Positions 26,346-35,487 of a stretch of DNA of 64,000 nucleotides are shown here, piece by piece. Both the position numbers and the translations under genes were made by a program. The DNA lies in assembly GCA_963724535.1 (NCBI GenBank), contig CAVRVD010000015.1:186001-250000 (forward strand). Direction: 5' to 3'. The notes beneath the pieces are model-generated. The model was not told the origin of the DNA. It worked only from the letters and a program-made list of their open reading frames with translations, and ran no database searches. Positions within the stretch are counted from its first letter, which is position 1. Every line of letters starts with the position of its first letter. This DNA is from JADJPO01 sp963724535. Its GTDB lineage: Bacteria; Actinomycetota; Actinomycetes; Actinomycetales; Kineosporiaceae.

Positions 26346-27095
26346 TCAGGTACTCGCCTGATCGCCGTTCGGGGCCGGCGCCTCGGGCGGTGACCCGTCG
26401 ACGGCAGCCTTCGGGCTGTCCGTGGCGAGCCCCGCATCGGCCATCGCCGTGAGCCGGCGCGGGTCGCGGTGCATGCCGGCGTACCGAACCTGGCGGAAGC
26501 TCCCGGTACGCAGCAGCACGCGGGCGGGATTGCCGACGGCCACACCCGCCGGTGGGACCGATCTGGTGACCACGGAGTTGGCCCCGACCACCGCATCGTT
26601 GCCGACCGCCAACGGTCCGACGACCACGGCCCCGGGGCCGACCCAGACCCGGTCGCCGATCGTCGGTGCGTCGCCGTCGCGGTCGTCCTCGCTCGTGGCG
26701 GAGGACCCGATGGTCACGCCGTGGCTGAGGTTGCAGTTCTCTCCGATGCCGCTGGCACCCACCACGACCGGGCCGAAGTGGTTGATGAACAAGCCGTTAC
26801 CGCAATGCGTGGTCGGGTCGATCTCGACGCCGACCAGCACGGCGGCCAGCCGGGTCGGCAGCCATCCCAGACTCGCCAACCGCGTCGGCAGCCTGGTCAC
26901 GAGAAGGTGCGAGAACCGGTACAGGATCACCCCGGTCAGGCCGGGAAAGATGAACAGCGCACGCAGGGTCGACAGAACCGTCACCCGGCGATCCAGGTCC
27001 CCCCCGCCGAGGTGCACCACGGCCCGGTGGACGTCGGCGCGGACCGCCGCGCGGAACGTCTCACCGGCGGCACATGGGCAGAACACGCCTGTCAC
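26346..27095 (-). CDS. Hexapeptide-repeat O-acetyltransferase (serine acetyltransferase-like)
   Basis: The left-handed beta-helix is visible in hexapeptide repeats: HCGNGLFINHFGPVVVGAS, NLSHGVTIGSS, IGDRVWVGPGAVVVG, NSVVTRSVPPAGVAVGNPAR. The N-terminal helix ALFIFPGLTGVILYRFSHLL resembles CysE/EpsC proteins. GTG at 27095 is preferred over an upstream ATG. It is convergent with the carrier protein gene by 20 bp and probably separately transcribed. It could modify a polysaccharide or amino acid. Confidence 0.85.
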   Translation of the reverse strand: MTGVFCPCAAGETFRAAVRADVHRAVVHLGGGDLDRRVTVLSTLRALFIFPGLTGVILYRFSHLLVTRLPTRLASLGWLPTRLAAVLVGVEIDPTTHCGNGLFINHFGPVVVGASGIGENCNLSHGVTIGSSATSEDDRDGDAPTIGDRVWVGPGAVVVGPLAVGNDAVVGANSVVTRSVPPAGVAVGNPARVLLRTGSFRQVRYAGMHRDPRRLTAMADAGLATDSPKAAVDGSPPEAPAPNGDQAST

Positions 27096-27179
27096 CCTAA
27101 CCGGGGCGGCACCCTGGCTCGGCCGGGCGAGGGAACTCCTCAGCCCTCTGGAGCAGGAGGACCGCCTGATCATCGCGGG

Positions 27180-28526
27180 TCACGTCGTGGCGGTGGCGAA
27201 GCCCGGTAGCCACCGTCTCAGCTCAGCTCCGACCGGCACCGTCGCCTCCAGCTGGCAGAGCACCCCGACGATGCCCAACCAGACCCGGAAGGTGAACAGC
27301 TGGTCGGGCGGGATGGACAGCTTCAGACCCACTGAGAACTCCGGGTTGCGGGGGTCGTTGACCCGGGAGAACTGCTCGCGCAGCCACGCAGTGGAGTAGG
27401 AGAACTCCTCACGAGCGGCCGGCTCGCTGAACGGGGCCAGGTAGTCGCGCAGCTTGTCGACCTCCATGTCCACCCCGGGCCGCAACAGCCCATAGTCGCG
27501 CAGCTCGGCGACCACCTCGTCGTCCGTGCCGGCCAGCAGCGAGCGGATCAACCGGCCGAAGCTGGCGGGCAGGCCGTCCGGCAGGGCCAGGCACGAGCCG
27601 AAATCCAGGACGCCGAGGCGCCCGTCGGGCAGCATCCGGAAGTTGCCGGGGTGCGGATCGGTGTGCAGCAGCCCGGCGCGGTGCGGTCCGGACAGCAGGA
27701 ACCGCTGGTAGAGCAGGGCCGCGCGGTCGCGGTCCGCTCGGCTACCGGTGGCCGCCACCCGGGCCAGCGGCTCGCCGTCCACCCAGTCCTGCACCAGCAC
27801 CCGGCCGGTTGCCTGGACGACGTCCGGTACCACCGCCTCGGCCGCCGCCTCGCTGCCCGGCCTGCTGTAGGCGTGGTGGAACCCCCTCTGGTGTGCGGCC
27901 TCCCGGGTGTAGTCGAGCTCCTCGAGCAGCCGGGTACGCAGCTCGGTGACCAGGGCCGGCAGGCCCGGACCCCGGGCCACCACCGCCGCGGCCCGGGCGA
28001 GCACGGACAGCATCCGCAGATCGGCGAGGATCGCCTCGCGCACTCCGGGGTACTGGATCTTGACGGCCACCTCGCGTCCGGCCGTCGTGCCGTCCTGCCA
28101 GCGCGCTCGGTGGACCTGCCCGATCGAGGCCGCGGCCTCGGGGTGCTCCTCGAACTCCACGAACAGGCTCCGCCAGTGGGGCCCCAGCTCGGCGCTGAGC
28201 ACCTGGTGCGCGTCCCGCCACGGCATGCCGGGGTTGTCCGCCTGCAGCGCGGTGACCGCCTGCAGCCAGGTCCGGTCCGGGTCGGCGGGGAACAGCGCCT
28301 CGACCGCGGAGAGGAACTGCCCGGCCTTCAGCGCCCCGCCCTTCGCCTCCCCGAGCACCCGGCGGGTCCGGGCCACCGTCCGAGCCCGGACGTCGCGGCG
28401 TACCTGCTCGGCGTCCTGACCGGCGAGCCGGCGGGCCAGACCCTGGACGGCGAAGCCCGCCGACGCGACGGGCAGGGAGAGCAACGCAAGGGTCCGGGTC
28501 AGGCCCGGTCGGCCGGTGGCGCCCAT
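27180..28526 (-). CDS. ABC1/UbiB-family atypical kinase
   Basis: The protein carries all family signatures: ALKAGQFLS (KxGQ), AAASIGQVHRA (nucleotide loop), VAVKIQYPGV, LLEELDYTREA, catalytic HTDPHPGNF and metal-binding LDFGS. These proteins act as ATPases or kinases, in other bacteria linked to quinone biosynthesis. A hydrophobic N-terminal segment is present. No quinone genes are nearby; it is followed by a 653-bp spacing of unrelated genes. Confidence 0.93.
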   Translation of the reverse strand: MGATGRPGLTRTLALLSLPVASAGFAVQGLARRLAGQDAEQVRRDVRARTVARTRRVLGEAKGGALKAGQFLSAVEALFPADPDRTWLQAVTALQADNPGMPWRDAHQVLSAELGPHWRSLFVEFEEHPEAAASIGQVHRARWQDGTTAGREVAVKIQYPGVREAILADLRMLSVLARAAAVVARGPGLPALVTELRTRLLEELDYTREAAHQRGFHHAYSRPGSEAAAEAVVPDVVQATGRVLVQDWVDGEPLARVAATGSRADRDRAALLYQRFLLSGPHRAGLLHTDPHPGNFRMLPDGRLGVLDFGSCLALPDGLPASFGRLIRSLLAGTDDEVVAELRDYGLLRPGVDMEVDKLRDYLAPFSEPAAREEFSYSTAWLREQFSRVNDPRNPEFSVGLKLSIPPDQLFTFRVWLGIVGVLCQLEATVPVGAELRRWLPGFATATT

Positions 28527-28632
28527 GAGCCCACCCTGCCACGGTCCCGCCGGAGCTTGTGCGACACAACGGCTTGCTGATGACCCCCGGGCCAGGCCGC
28601 GGCGTTCCTCGCCGCCCTGGCGAACCCAGCAC

Positions 28633-29097
28633 CTACCCCGAGCGGTAGGCCAGCGACACCTGGGTCAGCGCGGTGCTGAGGTCGTCGCCGGGATCGTTGA
28701 GGTAGGACTCCCACGGATCGCCGGCGGGCTCGCCCCCGTGCTCGCTCACCCAGGACTCCAGCGCCGAGTAGGCGGACTCGAGCTCGTCGTAGGGACCGAC
28801 GTGCGTCGTCGTGGCGACGCTCCCGCCGGGAAGCGAGGAGGGGAACACCTCGCCCTCAGGCGCGATCGAGGTACTGACCGGGAACCCGGCTTCGACGTCG
28901 AAGCGGCCGTGCTCGAGTATCTGGTAGCGCGCGAACGGCGGGGCGGCCGGCGCCGTCCCCTGGGCCGCCAGGACAGCAGCGACTGTCGAGTACACCTGCG
29001 TCAGCCACGGGCCGACCTCGCCCACGTCGAGCGTCGTCCGCATCACCGCCGTGGGCAGGGGCGACGCCTCGGTGGCGTGGATCTCGTAGGTTCTCAT
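28633..29097 (-). CDS. GyrI-like/AraC effector-binding domain protein
   Basis: Starting at ATG 29097 the 154-residue protein has two repeats of the SHS2-type fold: MRTYEIHATEASPLPTAVMR and GGSVATTTHVGPYDELESAY, with PPFARYQILEHGRFDVEAGF between. The glutamate-lined cavity in this family binds small cationic ligands. It stands alone, without a DNA-binding domain. Confidence 0.85.
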   Translation of the reverse strand: MRTYEIHATEASPLPTAVMRTTLDVGEVGPWLTQVYSTVAAVLAAQGTAPAAPPFARYQILEHGRFDVEAGFPVSTSIAPEGEVFPSSLPGGSVATTTHVGPYDELESAYSALESWVSEHGGEPAGDPWESYLNDPGDDLSTALTQVSLAYRSG

Positions 29098-29166
29098 GAC
29101 CGCAGCCTGAGCGCTCCACCCACCGGGGGGCAAGCCACGGTGCGGGACTCACCTCCGGGATTCGAC

Positions 29167-29679
29167 TCAGGACCTCGCGACCGGTGCGGCGATCGGCTTC
29201 AGGCCCGGGACGGTGACCTCCACCTGGGTCACCCCGGCCGGCAGCGGCGGGTAGAGGGCGGACACGTCGACACCGCCGGGAGTGATCACCTCGGGCATCT
29301 CCGAGCAGACGCACACTGCTGTGCCGAGATCCCTCGGTAGGGACCCTGCGCGATGCCGGTGAACCGGGACAGGTCCCGACTGGAACCGAGCCGGGCCCCG
29401 CCCGGGACGGCGAAGGAGTAGTAGAGCACCGTGGCGCCGCCGGGTCCGGGTCGGCGAGCCCACCGAGCCCACCGGTCAGAACGAGCCCGGCGATGCTCAG
29501 CCGAAGACCGAGTCGGCGGCCTCCTTGACCTTCGCCCCGATGTCGACGTCGCCCACCACCGCCACGTGCATCGCCAGGAGGCCCTTGGTCGTCACTGTCC
29601 TCCTCGTGCCGGGCCGAAGCCCTGCGCTACCCGGCGTCGGGTCTGCCGGCCCGGGTATGTCCTGTGCTCGACACGCCAT
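29167..29679 (-). pseudogene. Decayed locus with two gene remnants
   Basis: One remnant reads VLYYSFAVPGGARLGSSRDL then FTGIAQGPYRGISAQQC, and after a frameshift ITPGGVDVSALYPPLPAG and TQVEVTVPGLKPI to a stop at 29167; this looks like a secreted or surface protein tail. A second piece (29497-29600) reads TVTTKGLLAMHVAVVGDVDI and ends in KVKEAADSVFG. Neither has a plausible start. Families not recognised. Confidence 0.4.
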
Positions 29680-29696
29680 GCCTCACCCTCCGCGGC

Positions 29697-31166
29697 CTAC
29701 CCGGCGACCCGAGCCGCCCGGGCCAGCTCGGCCAACCGGGCCAATGCCTGAGTGAAACACTCCGTCGGCGGGGTGACCAGCCCGGCCCCGACCTGTCCGG
29801 TGCCGGCGACCCGGCCGGCCATCCCGGTATTGATCTGCGGCAGGATCCCGGTGCGCAGCACCGCCGCGACGTCGATGCCGACCGGGGTGCCGCGGAACTC
29901 CAGCACCGGCACCTGGTAGGCGGGGTGCTCGGCCAGGGTGATCTCGTACATCCGCCGGGTGGTGGCCAGCGCGAACGGCACGTCGCCGCCGACGAACCGG
30001 ACGATCGCCGGTGCCGCGGCCATCGCGAACCCCCCGATCCCGGCGGTCTCGGTGATCGCCGAGTCGCCGATGTCAGGGTTGGCGTCCTGCGGCCCGAACG
30101 AACCCAGGAACAGCCCGTCGGGGGTGTTCGCCGGACCGGTGAACCACTCCTGCCCGGTGCCGGAGACCCGGATCCCGAAATCCGTTCCGTTGCGGGCCAT
30201 CGTGGTCACCAGGGTCGAGCCGCCGATGTCGTGCGCGGCCTGGGTGGCCAGCTTGCCGGCCGGCATCACCAGGTTCAGGAAGAAGTGGTCGTTGGACCCG
30301 ATGAACCGCACGGCCTCGGCGACCTGGTCGGCGCTGAACGCGGTGGTCTCGCTCGCCCGGATCAGTTCCGGCAGCAGGTCGCGCAGCAGCATCAGGGTGC
30401 CGGCCCGGTTGCGGTTGTGGCCCTCGTCGCCCATCTGCACCATCTGGGCGATGATCGCCCGGACGTCGATCGGCGTCGTCTCGGCGGTCCGCCGGACGGC
30501 GCGGGCCAGCAGCGGCCCGAGCACCTCGGACATCCAGCGCAGCCGGTCGGTGACCTCGCCGGCGTAGGCGCCGTAGCGCAACACCTTGCCCAGGCCCTCG
30601 TTGAGCGAGCAGTACGCCTCGCCGTCGTAGGCCTCGTCGCGGAGCACGAACATCCACATCGACGGGCTGACCACGCCGGCCATCGGGCCGACCGCGCCCC
30701 GGTCGTGGCACGGCTGCAGGCTGATCGGCCCCGAGCCGGTCGACCCGGCGGCGAGCATCTCCTCGGCCTCCTGCGCCGAGCCGGCCAGAGCCTCGTAGAG
30801 CATCGCCCCGACCAGGGCCCCGCGCATCGGACCGCTCGCCCGCTCCCAGTCGATCGGCGGTCCGGCGTGCAGGAACTCACCGGGTTGCAGACCGAGGACG
30901 TCAGCGGCCGGGCGGACGTCGACCAGCACCGCCTGGGCCTGGGTCAGCCGCCGCGCCGCCTCGGCGTTGGCGGCCGGACGGCGGGGGTCGGCCATCACCG
31001 CAGCCAGATCGGCGGCGAGGGCCTCGGCCGGGGGCCGGAAGTCCACCTCGGTGACCTCGACCGCCTGCTGGCGCAACGCGTCGGCGAACAGCCCGACCCC
31101 GGCGGCGGCGACCCGCACCTGCTGGGACAGCAACCCGTGCAGCGGTGTTCCGACCCGGCTCATCAC
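29697..31166 (-). CDS. DUF1116 subunit of an oxamate carbamoyltransferase-type complex (AllG/YlbE-like)
   Basis: The 489-residue protein matches DUF1116 (YlbE) along its length, with LQPCHDRGAVGPMAGVVSPS, YCSLNEGLGKVLRYGAYA, MGDEGHNRNRAGT and GIRVSGTGQEWFTGPANTP. In E. coli this protein with FdrA and the DUF2877 protein forms oxamic transcarbamylase, converting oxalurate and phosphate to oxamate and carbamoyl phosphate. It overlaps the FdrA stop by ATGA. Here the partner genes suggest another ureido acid, ureidomalonate, as substrate (inference). Confidence 0.88.
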   Translation of the reverse strand: MMSRVGTPLHGLLSQQVRVAAAGVGLFADALRQQAVEVTEVDFRPPAEALAADLAAVMADPRRPAANAEAARRLTQAQAVLVDVRPAADVLGLQPGEFLHAGPPIDWERASGPMRGALVGAMLYEALAGSAQEAEEMLAAGSTGSGPISLQPCHDRGAVGPMAGVVSPSMWMFVLRDEAYDGEAYCSLNEGLGKVLRYGAYAGEVTDRLRWMSEVLGPLLARAVRRTAETTPIDVRAIIAQMVQMGDEGHNRNRAGTLMLLRDLLPELIRASETTAFSADQVAEAVRFIGSNDHFFLNLVMPAGKLATQAAHDIGGSTLVTTMARNGTDFGIRVSGTGQEWFTGPANTPDGLFLGSFGPQDANPDIGDSAITETAGIGGFAMAAAPAIVRFVGGDVPFALATTRRMYEITLAEHPAYQVPVLEFRGTPVGIDVAAVLRTGILPQINTGMAGRVAGTGQVGAGLVTPPTECFTQALARLAELARAARVAG

Positions 31167-32731
31167 GGCGTCCCCGCTCGAGCGAGCTGAGCGACCGCGT
31201 GTCGGGTCGCCGCCGCGTTCGAGGTGAAGACCTCGGCCCCGGCCGCGGCGAGGGCCTGCGCGCAGCGGCCCAGACCCTGCGGGTCGGCCTCGACCCCGGT
31301 GAGCGAGACCACCACCGGAAGCACCCGAGAAGCACCACCAGCGCCGCTACGGCACAGCGCCGCGTCCCGGGCCGCACGGATCGCGTCGGCCAAGTCGCCG
31401 GCCGGGTCGGGGTGGGCCCCGTAGCCGAGCACCAGATCGAGCAGCAGCACCCCGCAGGACGGGTCGCCGGCCTCGACCGCGATCCGTTCCAGGCGCAGCG
31501 ACGGGTCGATCATCGGGTGGGCCCGGCCCCGGGTGAGGGCGTCGTCCCCGAAGTCGATCACGAGGTGGCCCTCGCCCCGCAGGTCGGCCGGCAGGGCCAG
31601 CTCGGGGCGCAGCGGGATGTTGGACGCGATGTCGCCCAGGGCACGCTGGGCGATCAGCATCGCCTCGTCGGCCAGGGTGCCACCGCAGAACAGCCCACGC
31701 AGCGCCCCCGGGAGCGGCTGCCCGACCTCCCCCGCACCGGGCCAACGCGGCCAGTCCGGCACCGGATGCCCCAGGGCGGCGAGCACCGATTCGACTGCGG
31801 CGGTCAGGTCCGGACGACCCGGGCCCAGGGTCGCCCAGTACACCGGCGTGCCCAGCGTCGCGGCATACTCCTCGATCTGGCTTATCACCTGCGGCGAAGG
31901 GGGTTTGGAGACCACGACGATCGCCGAGGTGGCCTCGTCGGCGTCCAGGGCGGCCAGTGCCTGGCGGGTGGACCGACCGGCGACCTGGGCTCCGAGATCG
32001 CGCCCGCCCACCCCGAGGCAGTGGCTGACCCCTAGCCCGGCGGCATCCAGCAGGCACATCACCTGCTGGGCCCCGGTCCCGGACGCCGCGACCAGACCGA
32101 CCGGCCCCGACCGCACCGCGTTGGCGAACCCGAGAGCCACCCCGCCGATGGCGGCGGTCCCGCAGTCCGGACCCATCACCAGCAGGTCTGCGGCCGCGGC
32201 GGCGTCCTTCAGCGCGATCTCATCGGCGACTGCGACGTTGTCGGAGAACAGCATCACGTTCAGCCCCGCCTCCAGGGCGTCGAACGCCTCGGCCGTCGCG
32301 TGCGCCCCCGGGACCGAGATCAGCGCCAGCGAGGCCGGGTGCGCCCGGACCGCGGACCGCAGGGTGCGCGGCGGGGCGACCTCGCCCGAAACGCCGGATG
32401 CCCCGGCGGTGCGCAAAGCGACCAGGGCGGCGTCCACGGCGGCCAGCCCGGCAGCCAGCGCCGCGTCGTCCACCGCCCGGACGGCGATCATCAGGTCGTT
32501 CGCCCCGGCATCTTCCGCCGGCGCGAAACCCATGCCGGCCAAGAGATCCCGGTTCAGATCGGTGCCCATGGCCACTTGCGCGTCGGTGACCCCGGGCACC
32601 GCGGCCACGTCCCGGGACACCTGCATCAGGCTGACCGAGTCGTGATAGGTGCCGCGGCGCACCTGCACCGCGCTGGCCGGCGGCGAGTCGGACCGGACCC
32701 GATGCGCGGGGTCGGTCTGGCCTGAGGTCAT
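31163..32731 (-). CDS. fdrA: FdrA subunit of an oxamate carbamoyltransferase-type complex (AllF-like)
   Basis: The 522-residue protein has succinyl-CoA synthetase-like folds: MQVSRDVAAVPGVTDAQVAM, LVMGPDCGTAAIGGVALGFA, GLVAASGTGAQQVMCLLDAA, and a second half with GLFCGGTLADEAMLIAQRA and VLLLDLVLGYGAHPDP. It is the middle gene of the set DUF2877-FdrA-DUF1116, with ATG at 32731 overlapping the upstream stop. Expected role: phosphorolytic transfer of a carbamoyl group. No ornithine carbamoyltransferase occurs in the window, so this is the likely source of carbamoyl phosphate for carbamate kinase. Confidence 0.9.
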   Translation of the reverse strand: MTSGQTDPAHRVRSDSPPASAVQVRRGTYHDSVSLMQVSRDVAAVPGVTDAQVAMGTDLNRDLLAGMGFAPAEDAGANDLMIAVRAVDDAALAAGLAAVDAALVALRTAGASGVSGEVAPPRTLRSAVRAHPASLALISVPGAHATAEAFDALEAGLNVMLFSDNVAVADEIALKDAAAAADLLVMGPDCGTAAIGGVALGFANAVRSGPVGLVAASGTGAQQVMCLLDAAGLGVSHCLGVGGRDLGAQVAGRSTRQALAALDADEATSAIVVVSKPPSPQVISQIEEYAATLGTPVYWATLGPGRPDLTAAVESVLAALGHPVPDWPRWPGAGEVGQPLPGALRGLFCGGTLADEAMLIAQRALGDIASNIPLRPELALPADLRGEGHLVIDFGDDALTRGRAHPMIDPSLRLERIAVEAGDPSCGVLLLDLVLGYGAHPDPAGDLADAIRAARDAALCRSGAGGASRVLPVVVSLTGVEADPQGLGRCAQALAAAGAEVFTSNAAATRHAVAQLARAGTP

Positions 32732-33624
32732 CGAGCATCCCCTTCGCGGTCGAGGGACAGCGCGCCCACCAGCCCGGCGACCAGGTCGGCCCCCGTGGAG
32801 TGCCCGATCGCCAGCACCGCCGGCAGCGCCCGGGTCGTTGCCGCGCCATCGCCGGCCGTGACCGCGTCGAGCAGGGCCACCACACTCGGTACGGCGTGGC
32901 CGCACCGGGCCGCCTCCAGCAGGGTCGCCGACAGCGCGGTGGTCCGGTGCACAACCGCGGTGAGCTCTGCGGACCTCATCTCGGCGCCGGTGGCGTGGGC
33001 ATACAGGAGCACGGCGGCCAGGGCGTCGTCGCCGCTCGGGGTCAGCCCGGCGCCGTCGCCGACCAGCGCCTGCAACGCCTCGGCCAACCCGACGGGTCGC
33101 CGTCCGGGTCGCCGGATGGGTCGCCGAGACGAATCAGTGGGCGCGGCCAGCAGTCGGGCGACCACCGCGCTGCGCGTGACCAGGCTGCCCCGCTCGGCCA
33201 GCACGTCGTGCGCCTCGCCGTCCGGTCGGGTCAGCCTCGCCCGAGCAGCCACCGACCCGGCGGTACCCGACCGGCCGACCCGACGCACCCGGGACGGCCG
33301 GGCGGTGCGGACCACCCGAACCACCGCGCCGGGCAGGGCCAGCACCCCGTCGCCGACCCTGACCGTCTCTGCGACGCGGACCGGCCACGGCTCGGGCCGG
33401 TGGGCCAACCGGACCGAGCCCGGAACGGCGAGGGCGCCGGGGGCCAGCAGGGCCAGCACCCGACCTGCCGGGCCGACCCCCGCCCCCTCCTCGACGAGCA
33501 GGTAGACGGCGTCGGCGAAGACCGCGACGGCCCGGGTCGTCACCGGTGGGCCGTGGACCAGGTCGACGGCCAGCGGGCAGACCGCGGCCGGCCACGCCAC
33601 CGCAGGCGCGACGAGCGCGGTCAC
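32728..33624 (-). CDS. DUF2877 subunit of an oxamate carbamoyltransferase-type complex (AllH/YlbF-like)
   Basis: Starting at GTG 33624 the 298-residue protein shows the DUF2877 signature GLTPSGDDALAAVLLYAHA and a C-terminal LPAVLAIGHSTGADLVAGLV. It is the first gene of the minus-strand operon, 111 bp from the divergent PucR gene. A longer frame upstream to 33813 crosses the pucR start and is rejected. Confidence 0.82.
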   Translation of the reverse strand: MTALVAPAVAWPAAVCPLAVDLVHGPPVTTRAVAVFADAVYLLVEEGAGVGPAGRVLALLAPGALAVPGSVRLAHRPEPWPVRVAETVRVGDGVLALPGAVVRVVRTARPSRVRRVGRSGTAGSVAARARLTRPDGEAHDVLAERGSLVTRSAVVARLLAAPTDSSRRPIRRPGRRPVGLAEALQALVGDGAGLTPSGDDALAAVLLYAHATGAEMRSAELTAVVHRTTALSATLLEAARCGHAVPSVVALLDAVTAGDGAATTRALPAVLAIGHSTGADLVAGLVGALSLDREGDAR

Positions 33625-33735
33625 GGGGCCTCCAACGGCGAGGGGCGGGCGGACGAAGGGCTCGGGCGGGCGGGTCGGGTGAAGATTCGGTCGAGGTGGG
33701 CATGTGACGCTACCCACGTCGGTACAGTGCCGCTT
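33625..33735. promoter_or_regulatory. Divergent promoter region between the carbamoyltransferase operon and pucR
   Basis: A 111-bp gap separates two outward-facing starts. TACAGT at 33724-33729 could serve as a -10 element for the plus-strand gene. No clear palindrome is seen. It is the natural place for PucR-mediated control of both directions. Confidence 0.4.
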
Positions 33736-35205
33736 ATGGCCGAAGTTGCCAACAATCCGGCCATGCCCGGTGGTGAACTGCCAACCAGCTGGGCCGACAG
33801 GACGACGCCGCACGCGCCGGCCCCCCCGACGTCAGCATCTCCAGCAGCACCGGCACCGGAACTGCACGAACGGTTGGCGGTCCTGACCCGCAGCGACGAG
33901 ACCCACCGGGCCCTGCTTGACGTGGTGCTCACCGGAGGCGGACTGGACCAGCTGTGCCATCGCCTGGTGGGGCTGCTCGGCGGCGCGGCGATGGTCACCA
34001 CCACCGACGGCCGGATGGTCGCCAGCGCGGGGGCCGACCCGGAGGACCTGGACGCCGCTCTGGCGATGGACTGCTTCGACCGCACCGGCCGGCTGATCGT
34101 CGAGCGGGAGCCGATCGGGGTCCGGGTGCGTCCGGCACCCGACCGGGACGGCGCCGGGCCCGCCGGCCGACCTGGGTTGCCCGCCCAGCCGTCGACCTGG
34201 CGGCAGCGGGCTCTGGCCCGAATCCTGGCCGGCACGGTCGACCACGGCCGGTTGGTGCTGTTCACCCGGGGGCGGCCGCTGGGCCGGGACGACGTGTTCC
34301 TGCTCGAACGGGCGGCCACGGTGGCCGCGCTGGCGATGGCCAAGCAGCAGGCGGTGGCGACCGTGGAGAGCCGCTACCGGGCCGAGTTCATCCGGGACCT
34401 GCTGTCCGGGCGGGCCGGCGACCCGGAGCAGGCGACGGTGCACGCCGAGTCGCTCGGCTGGGACATCGACCGTCCCGTCGTGATGGTGGTCGCCGAGATC
34501 GACACGGACGACGAGGCGGCCGGGCTGCCGCGCGAGGAGGCGCGCGCCGTCCGGGAGCGGTTCGCACGGGCCTGGGCCCAGGCGGTGCGGCTGCGCGACG
34601 AGCGCGCCCCGTGCGTCGGGTTCAGCCGCGAGGTGGTCGCGATGCTCGCCGCCGACTCCGCGCCGACCCCGGAGGGGACGGTGACGATCGAGGTGACGAT
34701 GCAGACCGTTCGCGAGATCGTCCGAGTGGTGCGCGGCGACGGGGGCGGCGGACGGCGCAGCTTCACCACCGGAGTCTCCCGCCCGATCGGGTCACCGTCG
34801 CTGCTGCCGCAGGCCTACGACGAGGCGCTCAAGGCGGTTGCGGTGGGCCGCCAGGTGCACGGGGACGGTGCGCTGACCCACTTCGACGGCCTGGGCATCT
34901 ATCGCCTGCTGGCGCTGGTGCCGGACAGCGCCGACCTGCGCCGGTTCGTCACCGAGGCCCTCGGCGAGCTGGCTGGACAGGGCCAGGACCACGCCGACCT
35001 GCGCACCACGCTGACCGTGCTGCTGGACACCAACCTGAACGTCGCCGAGACCGCTCGGAGCCTGCACTTCCACTACAACACCCTGCGCTACCGGATCACC
35101 AAGCTGGAGCGGATGGTTGGTCCGTTCACCACCGACCCACAGCTGCGGCTCACCCTGGCCCTGGCGCTGAAGATCCTCCAGATGCGTGGACTCACCCCGG
35201 CCTGA
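33736..35205 (+). CDS. PucR-family transcriptional regulator
   Basis: The 489-residue protein has an N-terminal sensor region (GGGLDQLCHRLVGLLGGAAM), a central GGDEF-like domain and the C-terminal PucR HTH_30: LTVLLDTNLNVAETARSLHF and HYNTLRYRITKLERMVG. PucR regulators control purine or other nitrogen-heterocycle catabolism. It lies between the divergent carbamoyltransferase operon and the permease-Mo hydroxylase operon, so it probably controls both. Confidence 0.92.
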   Translation: MAEVANNPAMPGGELPTSWADRTTPHAPAPPTSASPAAPAPELHERLAVLTRSDETHRALLDVVLTGGGLDQLCHRLVGLLGGAAMVTTTDGRMVASAGADPEDLDAALAMDCFDRTGRLIVEREPIGVRVRPAPDRDGAGPAGRPGLPAQPSTWRQRALARILAGTVDHGRLVLFTRGRPLGRDDVFLLERAATVAALAMAKQQAVATVESRYRAEFIRDLLSGRAGDPEQATVHAESLGWDIDRPVVMVVAEIDTDDEAAGLPREEARAVRERFARAWAQAVRLRDERAPCVGFSREVVAMLAADSAPTPEGTVTIEVTMQTVREIVRVVRGDGGGGRRSFTTGVSRPIGSPSLLPQAYDEALKAVAVGRQVHGDGALTHFDGLGIYRLLALVPDSADLRRFVTEALGELAGQGQDHADLRTTLTVLLDTNLNVAETARSLHFHYNTLRYRITKLERMVGPFTTDPQLRLTLALALKILQMRGLTPA

Positions 35206-35487
35206 CCGGTCCCTGCGCCAACTCCCGGACCTGCAGGTTCACGACCGTGTCGCCCGGGATGCCGGAACGAGATGATCGCGATCACGACGTCGCAGGGTGA
35301 CACGGCACACCACACAAAGAACCCGCCGATGCCATGTCAGGTTTCGCCGAAACAGCCGGAACGCTGCCCTCGCTACCGTGACGCCCAACCGTCCGTGTGA
35401 CGTAGCGCACGCCGCCTCGTCGGTCCGCCCCGGCCGGTGCCTTGCTCTTGGCTCCACCCGAAGGCCCACCCGAAGGCGAGGACAGTC
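35206..35487 (+). promoter_or_regulatory. Leader/promoter region of the permease operon
   Basis: This 282-bp gap has no supportable gene. It lies between two co-directional genes and probably holds the operon promoter. The last bases contain a repeated CCACCCGAAGGC element (35454-35475) shortly before the permease ATG. I see no riboswitch-like fold. Confidence 0.4.

Noticed and set aside
29697..33624. Classical allantoin/oxalurate pathway
   Set aside because: No allantoinase, allantoate or ureidoglycolate genes are present; the barbiturase and uracil-type permease favour another ureido acid. It remains possible if such genes lie outside the window.
33625..33813. N-terminal extension of the DUF2877 protein
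   Set aside because: It would cross the divergent pucR start and promoter, and the extension has no family similarity.
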